NCBI RefSeq assembly: GCF_000956475.1
Contig: NZ_JYJB01000009.1
Span: 248,001-312,000 of the forward strand
DNA from: Microbacterium hydrocarbonoxydans
Lineage (GTDB): Bacteria; Actinomycetota; Actinomycetes; Actinomycetales; Microbacteriaceae
Length of the DNA stretch: 64,000 bases
Reading direction: 5' to 3'
Shown here: positions 26,074 to 34,547 of the stretch, one piece after another
Layout of the letters: each line of letters opens with the position of its first letter
Position numbering within the stretch: the stretch's first letter is position 1
Position numbers and translations under genes: made by a program
The notes under the pieces: generated by a model
What the model saw: only the letters and a program-made list of their open reading frames with translations
Database searches by the model: none
What the model was told of the DNA's origin: nothing

Positions 26074-26652
26074 TTAAGACATGCGGGCGATGAGATCGAG
26101 CCCGCGGCGCGCCCAGGCGATCTCGGCTTCGGCGCGCTCGACCAGGCCTTCGTAGGCGAAGCGCTTGTAGGCGATCGTGCGCTCGCGGTCCTTCTCAGGG
26201 GTCACCGCGAGGCGCCTGGCGAGCATGGGATTTGTGACCGCGTCGATGCGCGCGAGCTCACCGGTCCACTGCGCGAGCTCGCTCGTCCACTGCACGATGT
26301 GCTGCTGCAGGAAGGCGTGCGCGGCATCCGGGGTCGTCGTCTCGAGGTAGGCCGCGCGCAGGTGGGCCGGATCCCGCACGCGCTGATACTCGAGCGGCGC
26401 GGCCATCCAGTCGAGGAAGGCCTGATCACCCGCGTCCGTGACGTGGTACATGCGCCGAGTGCCGCGTTCGCCGCGGGCCTGCTCCTCGCCGACGATGAGC
26501 CCGAGCTGCTCCATCTTGCGAAGCTCGGGATAGATCTGCGAATCGGGCGCGTGCCACACGTGCCCGACGGACTGATGGAACTGCTTCTGCAGGTCATACC
26601 CCGACAAGGGCCCCACTCTCAGAAGCGCCAGCAATGCGTAACGCAGACTCAT
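26074..26652 (-). CDS. vanR: PadR-family repressor, VanR-like
   Basis: 192 residues. PadR winged helix at the N-terminus (RYALLALLRVGPLSGYDLQKQF, QIYPELRKMEQLGLIVGEEQ, TRRMYHVTDAG) and a C-terminal helical dimerisation domain. It is divergent from vanAB with a 16-18 bp inverted repeat between them. In Corynebacterium glutamicum the vanABK operon is repressed by a PadR-type VanR released by vanillate, so the same role is likely here. Confidence 0.85.
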   Translation of the reverse strand: MSLRYALLALLRVGPLSGYDLQKQFHQSVGHVWHAPDSQIYPELRKMEQLGLIVGEEQARGERGTRRMYHVTDAGDQAFLDWMAAPLEYQRVRDPAHLRAAYLETTTPDAAHAFLQQHIVQWTSELAQWTGELARIDAVTNPMLARRLAVTPEKDRERTIAYKRFAYEGLVERAEAEIAWARRGLDLIARMS

Positions 26653-26693
26653 GCGGCTCCTTTCCCCCTCGAGACTATCGAGCCCTTCGTGTA

Positions 26694-26711
26694 TACCTAT
26701 ACGCATAGGTA
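26694..26711. promoter_or_regulatory. PadR/VanR operator candidate
   Basis: TACCTATACGCATAGGTA is an inverted repeat of two 7-bp arms around ACGC. It lies between vanR and vanA, 38 bp before the vanA start. Spacing of four bases between arms matches the architecture known for the C. glutamicum VanR operator. Confidence 0.7.
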
Positions 26712-26748
26712 AATGCTGCAGGGTATTTCCAGACACGAAGGAGTGGAC

Positions 26749-27870
26749 TTGGCTGAGACGCGCACGACCGCGAAGATCTTCGACTACCCGCGCGACGCGT
26801 GGTACGTCGCCGCGTGGGACTACGAGGTCACCCGCAACCCGATGGCGCGCACGATCGCGGGCAGGCCGCTCGCTCTCTATCGCACCCAGGACGGCACGCC
26901 GGTGGCGCTCGCCGACGCCTGCTGGCACCGGCTCGCCCCGCTGTCGATGGGGAAGGTCATCGGCGACGACCTGCAGTGCCCGTACCACGGCATCCGCTAC
27001 AACAAGACGGGACGCTGCACCTCGATGCCCGCCCAGGAGACGATCAATCCCAGCGCGACGGTTCCGTCGTTCCCCGTCGTCGATCGCTACCGGTACGTCT
27101 GGGTGTGGGTCGGCGACCCCGCGATCGCCGATCCTGCCCTGATCCCCGACATGAGCCAGATGACCGACCCGGAGTGGACCGGCGACGGCGAGCTGATCCA
27201 CGCCGACTGCAACTATCAGCTCGTGCTCGACAACCTCATGGACCTCACGCACGAGGAGTTCGTGCACTCGTCGAGCATCGGCCAGGAGGAGCTCAGCGAG
27301 TCGGAGTTCGTCACGAGCCACACCGAGACGACGGTCACAGTGGAGCGGTGGATGCTCGGCATCGACGCGCCGCCCTTCTGGCTCAAGAACATGCGCGACA
27401 AGTTCCCCGACTTCGAGGGCAAGGTCGACCGCTGGCAGATCATCCACTTCGAGGCGCCGTCGACGATCCGCATCGACGTCGGCGTCGCGAGGGCGGGCAC
27501 CGGAGCTCCGGAGGGGGATCGAAGCCAGGGGGTGAACGGCTACGTGATGAACACGATCACGCCGGAGAGCGACCGCAGCTGCCACTACTTCTGGTCGTTC
27601 CAGCGCAACTACCGCCTGGACAGCCAGCTCATCACCACACAGCTGCGCAATGGCGTGCATGGGGTGTTCGGCGAGGACGAGCGGATGCTGCAGGCGCAGC
27701 AGGCCGCGATCGACGCGAACCCCGACTACGAGTTCTACAGCCTCAACATCGACACCGGCGGCATGTGGGTCCGCCGCATCCTCGAGCGGATGCTGGAGAG
27801 CGAGGGGCGCCCGTCCGCAGTGCCGCTGCCGACGGGCGTCGGCGCCGAGCGCGTCCCTCAGGTCGTGTGA
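26749..27870 (+). CDS. vanA: vanillate O-demethylase oxygenase subunit
   Basis: 373 residues, Rieske non-heme iron oxygenase. The 2Fe-2S motif Cys-x-His ... Cys-x2-His is in ACWHRLAPLSMGKVIGDDLQCPYHG, near residues 50-75. The mononuclear iron site follows in DNLMDLTHEEFVHSS (about 158-172). It demethylates vanillate to protocatechuate and formaldehyde with VanB. I choose TTG 26749, five bases after AAGGAG; GTG 26743 overlaps that site and ATG 26713 lies in the operator region. It is directly followed by vanB. Confidence 0.92.
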   Translation: MAETRTTAKIFDYPRDAWYVAAWDYEVTRNPMARTIAGRPLALYRTQDGTPVALADACWHRLAPLSMGKVIGDDLQCPYHGIRYNKTGRCTSMPAQETINPSATVPSFPVVDRYRYVWVWVGDPAIADPALIPDMSQMTDPEWTGDGELIHADCNYQLVLDNLMDLTHEEFVHSSSIGQEELSESEFVTSHTETTVTVERWMLGIDAPPFWLKNMRDKFPDFEGKVDRWQIIHFEAPSTIRIDVGVARAGTGAPEGDRSQGVNGYVMNTITPESDRSCHYFWSFQRNYRLDSQLITTQLRNGVHGVFGEDERMLQAQQAAIDANPDYEFYSLNIDTGGMWVRRILERMLESEGRPSAVPLPTGVGAERVPQVV

Positions 27871-27871
27871 G

Positions 27872-28855
27872 ATGGCGCAGTCGCACACCGTCAAATGGCA
27901 GCAGGCCACCGTGCGGGAATCGGCGCCTCTGACGGATCGGATCCACCGGATCGTGCTGTCGCCGGATACGCAGCGCAGGCTGGATCCCGGCATGCACGTC
28001 GATGTCCGGATCCGCGTCGACGGCGAGCCCGTCACTCGTTCGTATTCCGTCGTCGAGCCGGTGGGCGAGGGTGGCGACTTCGCGATCAGCGTGATGCGCA
28101 CCGACGTCTCGCGCGGCGGTGCCGCGGTCGTGCACGCTCTGCGTCCGGGTGATCGGGTCGATGTGACCTATCCGCTGCAGGACTTCCCGTACCGTCACGG
28201 CGCGGCGCGTTACGTCTTCCTCGCTGGCGGAGTCGGCATCACTGCCGTGCTCGGCATGGCGCGCGCCGCGCGCGCAGCGGGTGCGGAGTACCAGGTCGTG
28301 TACTGCGGACGCAGCAGGGACGCCATGGCCTATCTCGACGACCTGACCGCCGAGCATGGGGAGCGGCTCCAAGTGTGCGTCGGTGATGAGGGCACATCGC
28401 TGGACATCCCGCAGTTCGTCGACGCCGTCGCAGTGGATGCGGAGCTGTACATGTGCGGCCCGATCCGGCTGATGGATGCCGTGCGGCGAGCATGGGATGC
28501 CTCCGGTCGCCCATACGCCAACCTCCGATTCGAGACGTTCGGCAACAGCGGATGGCATGAGGCGCAGCCGTTCCGTGTCCGCATTCCGGCCGTCGGAATC
28601 GACTGCGTCGTGCCGGCCGACAAGACGCTGCTGGAGACTCTCGAGGACGCAGGCGCCGACCCCATGTTCGACTGCCGGAAGGGCGAGTGCGGGATCTGCG
28701 AGGCGCGGGTCATCGGTCTCGCCGGAGACATCGACCATCGCGACGTGTTCTACAGCGAGCGCCAGCGGGACGCGCGGTCGAAGATCTGCCCCTGCGTGTC
28801 GCGTGTGCGCCTGGAGGGTGAGGAGATGGCGGTCATCGAGCTGCAGCTCTCCTGA
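27872..28855 (+). CDS. vanB: vanillate O-demethylase reductase subunit
   Basis: 327 residues in the phthalate dioxygenase reductase order: FMN-binding barrel (TRSYSVVEP), NAD-binding domain (YVFLAGGVGITAVLGMA; YMCGPIRLMDAV) and a C-terminal plant-type 2Fe-2S ferredoxin (FDCRKGECGICEARVI, with a distal Cys in KICPCVSRV). It passes electrons from NADH to VanA. The start is one base after the vanA stop, so translation is coupled. Confidence 0.93.
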   Translation: MAQSHTVKWQQATVRESAPLTDRIHRIVLSPDTQRRLDPGMHVDVRIRVDGEPVTRSYSVVEPVGEGGDFAISVMRTDVSRGGAAVVHALRPGDRVDVTYPLQDFPYRHGAARYVFLAGGVGITAVLGMARAARAAGAEYQVVYCGRSRDAMAYLDDLTAEHGERLQVCVGDEGTSLDIPQFVDAVAVDAELYMCGPIRLMDAVRRAWDASGRPYANLRFETFGNSGWHEAQPFRVRIPAVGIDCVVPADKTLLETLEDAGADPMFDCRKGECGICEARVIGLAGDIDHRDVFYSERQRDARSKICPCVSRVRLEGEEMAVIELQLS

Positions 28856-28890
28856 GAGGCGCGAGGATGCGCAGGCCGCAGGGGTACTCA

Positions 28891-28945
28891 CAGTTATGTG
28901 CAAATCAATACTTCTTATGTCTAAAGAAGACTGAAGGTTGATACT
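28891..28945 (+). promoter_or_regulatory. promoter with CTTATGTC motif before first fused deglycosidase
   Basis: CTTATGTC (28914-28921) lies 21 bp after a related TTATGTGC (28894-28901). A GATACT -10-like hexamer is at 28940-28945, placing CTTATGTC over the -35 region. CTTCTT and AAGAAG also frame the motif as an inverted repeat. The same motif occurs before four other genes of this region. Confidence 0.6.
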
Positions 28946-28989
28946 CTCGAAGGGCGCACCGACGCGCCTGACACAGAGAGCGAGCACGG

Positions 28990-30294
28990 ATGCTTCTCGA
29001 ACGAGACCTCATTCAGTCCACCGGCTTCCGGAACGTGCGTGACGGCGACCGGATCACCGGCTTCCAGTTCCGTGTGCGGATCCCGAACTACCGCGGACTG
29101 TACGCCTCGCTCATCGACGGGATCTCGGTCCGGGTGGGCGATCTCGTCGACGTCGGGCCCGATGTTCCGCTCTGGACGCTGGGCGGCACCACGTACACCC
29201 TGCAGCAGCTGTGGGAATCGGACGATGTGCGCTGGCCGCTGGAGGAGGCGGCCGTCGTCACCGTGCCCTTCGCCGGCGGGCTGCCCGACGGCACGCACGA
29301 GGTGTCGGTCGAGATACTGCTGCGCGCCTCCTACATCCCGATCGAGCACCAGCCGAGCCGTTCCCGCTCCACCCGCCGGGTCACGCTGAGCTCCGAACAC
29401 GACGGCGGACCCTTCCAGTACGGGGTCTCGCTGTACAGCTACACGGACGACTTCAACACCGTGCTCGGGCTGGAGGCCTCGATGGCCGCGATCGCCGATC
29501 TCGGCGCGACCGGTATCGAGATCCTCGGCGAAGGCCACGTTCCCGGCTACCCGAACCCGTCGACGGCGTGGATCGACGAGTGGTTCCGCCTTCTGGAGGC
29601 GTACCGGCTCGAGCCCACGAACATGGGCTCCTGGATCGACACCCGGCTGCACTCCAGCGGGCCCGGCGCCCGTGACATGACCGCCGACGAGGGGGCTGCG
29701 GCGCTGCAGCGCGACCTGCGACTGGCGAAGCAGCTCGGATTCCGCTTCGTCCGCCCGAAGATCGGTGTCGTATCGAGCGACCTGATCCCGCACCCGATCT
29801 GGACCGAGTCGGTGGAGCGCAGCCTCGATCTGGCCGCCGAGCTGGACGTGATCATCGCCCCGGAGATCCACTCGCCGACACCGATCAAGCATCCGGTCGT
29901 CGACGACTACATCGACCTCATCCAGCGCACCGGCACGAAGCACTTCGGTCTGCTCATCGACACGGGCATCTTCCAGGACCGTCCGATTCCGCTGCGCCCG
30001 GGGGAGACCCGCGAGACCAGGCCCGCGTTCCTCGACGGCATCGGCGTCGACCCCGCCGATCTCGCAGGCATCGGCGAGTACGTCGTGTTCGTGCAGGCGA
30101 AGTTCCACGACATCGATGAGAGCCGCGAGGATCTCCAGATCCCGTGGCGGCCCGTGCTGCAGGGGCTCAAGGATGCCGGCTACACCGGCTATCTCTCCAG
30201 CGAGTATGAGGGCGCCCGCGAGCCGTGGCGCTCCCTCGAGCAGGTGCGCCGGCAGCACTCGATCATGCGCGAGATCGCCTCCGGCCTCGCCTGA
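28990..30294 (+). CDS. single-chain C-glycoside deglycosidase, beta-alpha fusion A
   Basis: 434 residues. Residues 1-135 resemble the small beta subunit of C-glycoside deglycosidases (formerly a DUF; RIPNYRGLYASLIDGISV, HEVSVEILLRASYIPIE). Residues about 145-430 are the TIM-barrel alpha subunit. Known enzymes of this class (DgpBC, CarBC) eliminate the aglycone from 3-oxo C-glycosides and are two-chain complexes; here both are in one polypeptide. Barrel metal-site residues are Glu292 and His294 (PEIHSP), Asp324, Gln369 (VQAKF, where the sister proteins have His) and Glu405 (SSEYEG). First of two tandem fusion genes, with a shared-motif promoter upstream. Confidence 0.82.
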   Translation: MLLERDLIQSTGFRNVRDGDRITGFQFRVRIPNYRGLYASLIDGISVRVGDLVDVGPDVPLWTLGGTTYTLQQLWESDDVRWPLEEAAVVTVPFAGGLPDGTHEVSVEILLRASYIPIEHQPSRSRSTRRVTLSSEHDGGPFQYGVSLYSYTDDFNTVLGLEASMAAIADLGATGIEILGEGHVPGYPNPSTAWIDEWFRLLEAYRLEPTNMGSWIDTRLHSSGPGARDMTADEGAAALQRDLRLAKQLGFRFVRPKIGVVSSDLIPHPIWTESVERSLDLAAELDVIIAPEIHSPTPIKHPVVDDYIDLIQRTGTKHFGLLIDTGIFQDRPIPLRPGETRETRPAFLDGIGVDPADLAGIGEYVVFVQAKFHDIDESREDLQIPWRPVLQGLKDAGYTGYLSSEYEGAREPWRSLEQVRRQHSIMREIASGLA

Positions 30295-30334
30295 GCATCC
30301 GCAACCACCCGTCCGCAACCACAGAGGAGAGATC

Positions 30335-31810
30335 ATGCCCAACGGCCTCATCCAGCAGGACAGCCTGCGCGTGCACCCCGACGGATTCGCCGTCGCCCTC
30401 ACCCTGCCCTGGTACCGGAGCCTGTGGCTCTCCTCGGTCGGCACCCTCGGCCTCTCGATCGACGGCGAGGAGATCCCGGCCGGCGACCTGCGCTTCGAGC
30501 TCGACGGCGTGCAGTACGGCCTCGACGAGCTGCCCGAGCAGAGCGAGACCCTGTGGTTCCTGCAGGAGCATCCGCTGTTCGTCGCCCGCCGCGCCGAGCC
30601 GTTCGCGCTCGGCGAGACGCACGAGGTGTCGATCGCCGGCGACCTGCGCCTGCCCTACATGCAGATCGCGCCAGGGCAGGACGGAGGGCCCGGCATGTAC
30701 GTGCCGAACGTCGTGCGCCAGACGCTGACGCTTACGGTGAAGGACGCGGCGGATGCCGCGCCGGCCCTCGTCGCGGCCGCCGCGCCGCCGCCCGCAGCCA
30801 CGGACGACGACCCGTTCAAGCTTGGCCTGACCCTGTACTCCGCGAGCGCGGAGTTCCGTGCCGGGTGGTACGACTTCGACGGACTGCTCGACCGGGTCGC
30901 CGATCTCGGCATCGGGCCGGGCATCGAGATCGTCGCCTCCCAGGTGCTGCCCACCTATCCGGTGGTCTCCGACGAGTTCCTGAACACCTGGCGCGCGGCC
31001 TTCGACCGGCACGGCTTCGACGCCAGTTCCTTCGGCGCCAACCTCGACATGGGGCGCCGCCGCGATCGCGACATGACGCCCGACGAGGAGTTCGAGTTCA
31101 GCGAGCTCATGTTCCAGGGCGCGAAGAAGCTCGGCTTCCCGCTCGTGCGCATCCAGAGCGCCAAGCCCGAGCTGCTGCGCCGGCTTCTGCCCGTGGCCGA
31201 GCGTCTCGAGCTGAAGCTCGCCTACGAGATCCACGCGCCGATGGGGCCGAACCACGAGGCCATCCTCAAGGTGCGCGACACCTACGCAGAGCTCGACTCG
31301 CCGCTGCTCGGCTTCGTCGCCGACTTCTCCTCGACCATGCACTCGATGTCGCCGACGCTGCTCCGCGCCGTCCAGCGCGCGGGCCTCGACGACGAGGCCC
31401 TGGACACCCTGCAGCGGATCTGGGCGACGGATGCCACGATGCGTGAGCGCCAGGAGAAGTTCATCGGCTACCTGAAGGGACGCGACTTCGACCCTGGCAG
31501 GCTCGGCTCGTTCGCGCACCTGGCGTTCAACATGCACGGCCACGTCGACCCCCGTGAGTGGGCGGACATCATGCCGCAGATCATGCACGTGCACGCCAAG
31601 TTCTACGACATCGACGAGTCGGGTCAGGAGCCGGCGATCGACTACCCGGAGCATGTGCGCGTCTTCGTCGAGGGCGGATATCGCGGCTACTGGTCGAGCG
31701 AGTGGGAAGGGCACGCCTTCGCCGAGCTCGGGGAGGTCGACCCGCTGCTGCTCGTGCGGCGCCAGCACGACCTCATCCGCGCGAGCATGCGCGTGGTGAC
31801 GGCGGTCTGA
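30335..31810 (+). CDS. single-chain C-glycoside deglycosidase, beta-alpha fusion B
   Basis: 491 residues: beta-type domain (residues 1-140; LPWYRSLWLSS, DELPEQSETLWF, MQIAPGQDGGPGMY), an Ala/Pro-rich linker (about 145-160), then the alpha TIM barrel. Metal-site residues are Glu298/His300 (YEIHAP), Asp330 (VADFSS), His420 (HVHAKF) and Glu456 (SSEWEG). Both domains are closely similar to the separate genes at 46658 and 44808, as if those had been fused. Starts at ATG 30335 after GAGGAGA, 40 bp after fusion A. Predicted to cleave the C-C bond of an oxidised C-glycoside. Confidence 0.83.
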   Translation: MPNGLIQQDSLRVHPDGFAVALTLPWYRSLWLSSVGTLGLSIDGEEIPAGDLRFELDGVQYGLDELPEQSETLWFLQEHPLFVARRAEPFALGETHEVSIAGDLRLPYMQIAPGQDGGPGMYVPNVVRQTLTLTVKDAADAAPALVAAAAPPPAATDDDPFKLGLTLYSASAEFRAGWYDFDGLLDRVADLGIGPGIEIVASQVLPTYPVVSDEFLNTWRAAFDRHGFDASSFGANLDMGRRRDRDMTPDEEFEFSELMFQGAKKLGFPLVRIQSAKPELLRRLLPVAERLELKLAYEIHAPMGPNHEAILKVRDTYAELDSPLLGFVADFSSTMHSMSPTLLRAVQRAGLDDEALDTLQRIWATDATMRERQEKFIGYLKGRDFDPGRLGSFAHLAFNMHGHVDPREWADIMPQIMHVHAKFYDIDESGQEPAIDYPEHVRVFVEGGYRGYWSSEWEGHAFAELGEVDPLLLVRRQHDLIRASMRVVTAV

Positions 31811-31825
31811 GTGCGGGGTGCGCGC

Positions 31826-32764
31826 TCAGACGACGCGGGCCTCGGCTTCGACGACGCGGCCGGCCTCGGCGAACAGCTCGCGCATCCAGGCGTGCTCAGG
31901 GTCGCGGCCGTGTACCGGGTGCCACCACAGGGCGTTCGTGAGCGGGGTGGCGTCGAAGGGCAGGCCGACGATCCGCAGGCCGCCGACGCGCTGCACGATG
32001 GGTGCGAGCGCGGCCTGCACCAGGCCGATCCGTCGCGTGCCGGCGATGAACAGCGGCAGTGACATGAAGCTCTCGACGACCACCTCGACGTGAGGCTCGA
32101 CACCGAGCTGCTGCACCTGACGCTCGGCCGAGGTGAACGCCGACCGCGACTGGTAGTGCATGGCCCACGGCAGCTCCGAGATGTTCTCCATGCTGAGAAC
32201 GTCTCCGACTGCCTCGTTCTCTTCGGCGACCAGGCCCACCCAGGTGTCGTGCCAGAGATCGGCGAAGGGCAGGTCCGTGAGGAAGCCGTGCGGGATCACC
32301 ATGCCGTCGGCAGCGCGCAACCGGTTTGTGGCGTCTTCGACGATGAGCGGGTTGTGCAGCGCGAACCGGAAGCGCACGCCCGGCGCGCGCTCGGCGGCGA
32401 GCTCGGAGACGACGCGGCCGATCGTCGTGAATCCGTAGTCGGACCCGTAGATGAGGAACTCGCGCACCGACTCGGAGGGCTCCCACGTGGCCTGACTCTC
32501 GAAGACGCGGCGGGCCGCGTCGAGTGCCGTGGTGGTGTGCTCGGCGAGGCGCAGCGCGAACGGCGTGAGCTCATAGGTGTTGCCGCGGCGGGCGAGGATC
32601 GGATCGCCGAAATGCGTGCGCAGCCGCGCCAGGGATGCGGACAGGGCCGGCTGGCTCAGATGCAGCCGCTCGGCGGCGCGGGTCACGCTGCGTTCCGTCA
32701 GCAGCGCATCGAGTGCCACGAGCAGGTTGAGGTCGAGCCGTGAGAGCAGGGCATGATCGGTCAC
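31826..32764 (-). CDS. LysR-family (NodD-like) regulator
   Basis: 312 residues. HTH LDLNLLVALDALLTERSVTRAAERLHLSQPALSASLARLRTHFGD (residues 10-54) followed by a NodD-type effector domain. It is convergent with fusion B and divergent from the GMC oxidoreductase at 32941 over 176 bp. NodD-like members often respond to flavonoids or nitroaromatics, so an aromatic inducer from C-glycoside breakdown is plausible but not shown. Confidence 0.88.
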   Translation of the reverse strand: MTDHALLSRLDLNLLVALDALLTERSVTRAAERLHLSQPALSASLARLRTHFGDPILARRGNTYELTPFALRLAEHTTTALDAARRVFESQATWEPSESVREFLIYGSDYGFTTIGRVVSELAAERAPGVRFRFALHNPLIVEDATNRLRAADGMVIPHGFLTDLPFADLWHDTWVGLVAEENEAVGDVLSMENISELPWAMHYQSRSAFTSAERQVQQLGVEPHVEVVVESFMSLPLFIAGTRRIGLVQAALAPIVQRVGGLRIVGLPFDATPLTNALWWHPVHGRDPEHAWMRELFAEAGRVVEAEARVV

Positions 32765-32914
32765 GACGGTGTGATCCTTCGGGTCGGGTCAGTCCTGAGA
32801 TTGTATCCATCAAGCCGATGCCCTGGCTATGCGTCATTGACCGCGACGATGCGACGGTCCACGTGAGCATCCATGCGGCGAATGCCGGAATCAGCCATAC
32901 TAATGGCGAAAACC

Positions 32915-32926
32915 GACATAAGAAGT
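32915..32926 (-). promoter_or_regulatory. CTTATGTC motif upstream of GMC oxidoreductase 1
   Basis: ACTTCTTATGTC on the minus strand is identical over 12 bases to the site at 28910-28921 upstream of fusion A. It lies 15 bp before the GMC oxidoreductase ATG, in the opposite orientation, so it may overlap the transcription start or ribosome-site region. Confidence 0.6.
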
Positions 32927-32940
32927 GGAATGATGGATGA

Positions 32941-34431
32941 ATGACGTCCACAGACCTCCTCATCATCGGCAGCGGCCCCGTCGGCTCCGCTTTCGCGCGG
33001 CTCATCGGCGAGCAGCGCCCGGGAACCTCGATCACCATGATCGAACTCGGACCCCAGGTGTCGACCCCGGCCGGTACGAACGTGCGTAACCTGCCGCCCG
33101 AAGAGCGCGACGCCGCGCGTGAGGCGTCGCAGGGACCTTCGGGTGGCGTGCGCGGAGACTCGGCGCGCAGCCTTCAGGTCGAGGGCACCGTGATCTCGCC
33201 CGGCGGGACGTACATCGCCTCGCCGGGCCACCAGGCCGGGATGCCCGCGGCGGCGCTCTCCGCCTGCGTGGGCGGCATGGGTGTGCACTGGACCTGCGCG
33301 ACGCCGCGCCCCAATGACGACGAGCGCATCGACGTGATCCCCTCGGGCGAGCTGGATGCCGCCCTTGAGGAAGCCGAGCGCCTGATGCACGTGACGACAC
33401 TGCCTGAGAACCCATATGGCTCGGCGATCAAGTCACTGCTGCGCGAGCACTTCTCGGGCGTCCTGCCCGAGGACCGTATGCCCGACGGCCTGCCGATGTC
33501 GGCGATCCCGCAGCCCGACGGCTCCATCCGCTGGGGCGGCGCCGACACGATCCTCGGCGACACTCCGGTCACCCTCCGTGCCGAGACCATCGCGCGCCGC
33601 CTGATCCTCGATGGTGCTCGCGTCGTCGGCGCAGAGGTGGAGCACATTCCGACGGGCGAGAGGGAGGTCGTCGAGGCGAAGGCCGTGGTGGTCGCCGCGA
33701 ATGCGCTGCAGACGCCGCAGCTGCTGTGGGCCTCCGGCATCCGCCCCGATCCGCTCGGTCGCTACTTCACCGAGCATGTCCTCGTGTACAGCGTGGTCGC
33801 GCTCAGCGATGAGGTCGTGCAGCGGGCCGGTATCGACACTCCCGTGAAGGAGCTGGTGAAGGACCCGACGGCGTCGACGTTCGGCATCCCGTACACCGCC
33901 GGCGTGCACCCGTACCGCACGCAGGTCATGCACATGGCCGATGCGCCCTTCCCGGTCGACGAATCGGCGGTCGGCGTCGGAGCCGCCCGGTACGTGGCGA
34001 TGGGCAACGGGGTGCGCAAGTTTCCGCGGGTGGAGGACCGCGTGGTCTTCTCGGACGCCGAGACGGACCGCTGGGGGATGCCGCAGCTGTCGATCGAGTA
34101 CGAGGTCACCGACCGTGAGCTCGCGGAGGTGGATGCCGCGATGGCCGACCTTCGGGCGGTTGCGCAGAGCATCGGCAGCTTCGTGCCCGGAGGAGAGCCT
34201 CGGCTGATGCCCGCCGGCACGTCCCTGCACTACAAGGGCACCGTGCGCATGGGCGACGACGGGGGAGCGGCATCCGTCGTCGACACCCGATCGCGCGTGT
34301 GGGGCTTCGAGAACCTGTTCCTCGGAGGCAACGGGCTGATCCCGACGGCCACCGTCACGAACCCGACGCTCACGAGCGTCGCGCTCGCGGTGCGCGCGGT
34401 GCCCGCGCTGCGGGAACAGCTCGACGGCTGA
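32941..34431 (+). CDS. GMC FAD oxidoreductase, C-glycoside 3-oxidase candidate (1)
   Basis: 496 residues. FAD-binding GSGPVGS (residues 10-16), GMC-type catalytic His430 in SLHYKGTVRMG and Asn474 in TVTNPTLTSVA. It resembles the CarA/DgpA-type enzymes that oxidise the C3 hydroxyl of the sugar in C-glycosides, making the bond cleavable by the deglycosidases next door. The flanking C-glycoside genes support the assignment; pyranose 2-oxidase-like activity is the main alternative. Cytosolic, no signal peptide. The ribosome site is weak (GGA a few bases before ATG). Confidence 0.82.
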   Translation: MTSTDLLIIGSGPVGSAFARLIGEQRPGTSITMIELGPQVSTPAGTNVRNLPPEERDAAREASQGPSGGVRGDSARSLQVEGTVISPGGTYIASPGHQAGMPAAALSACVGGMGVHWTCATPRPNDDERIDVIPSGELDAALEEAERLMHVTTLPENPYGSAIKSLLREHFSGVLPEDRMPDGLPMSAIPQPDGSIRWGGADTILGDTPVTLRAETIARRLILDGARVVGAEVEHIPTGEREVVEAKAVVVAANALQTPQLLWASGIRPDPLGRYFTEHVLVYSVVALSDEVVQRAGIDTPVKELVKDPTASTFGIPYTAGVHPYRTQVMHMADAPFPVDESAVGVGAARYVAMGNGVRKFPRVEDRVVFSDAETDRWGMPQLSIEYEVTDRELAEVDAAMADLRAVAQSIGSFVPGGEPRLMPAGTSLHYKGTVRMGDDGGAASVVDTRSRVWGFENLFLGGNGLIPTATVTNPTLTSVALAVRAVPALREQLDG

Positions 34432-34521
34432 GGCTCCAAGGGGAGCGATCCTTTCGGCGCTTCGCCTGACCGGCACATGTCGGGTCGAGGCTCGTCGCAT
34501 GTATCGTGGCGCGGGTAGCGC

Positions 34522-34537
34522 GTGCCCGCCCGGGCAC
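34522..34537. promoter_or_regulatory. inverted repeat before TetR gene
   Basis: GTGCCCG-CC-CGGGCAC has 7-bp arms and ends 10 bp before the TetR start. It could be an autoregulatory site, but GC-rich repeats of this size also arise by chance in this genome. Confidence 0.35.
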
Positions 34538-34547
34538 TGAGAGGAGC

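Noticed and set aside
26653..28101. Long open frame on the minus strand continuous with the PadR gene
   Set aside because: It is antisense to vanA and vanB, whose Rieske and ferredoxin motifs are intact. High GC content keeps the opposite frame open; only the part from 26652 downwards is the PadR gene.
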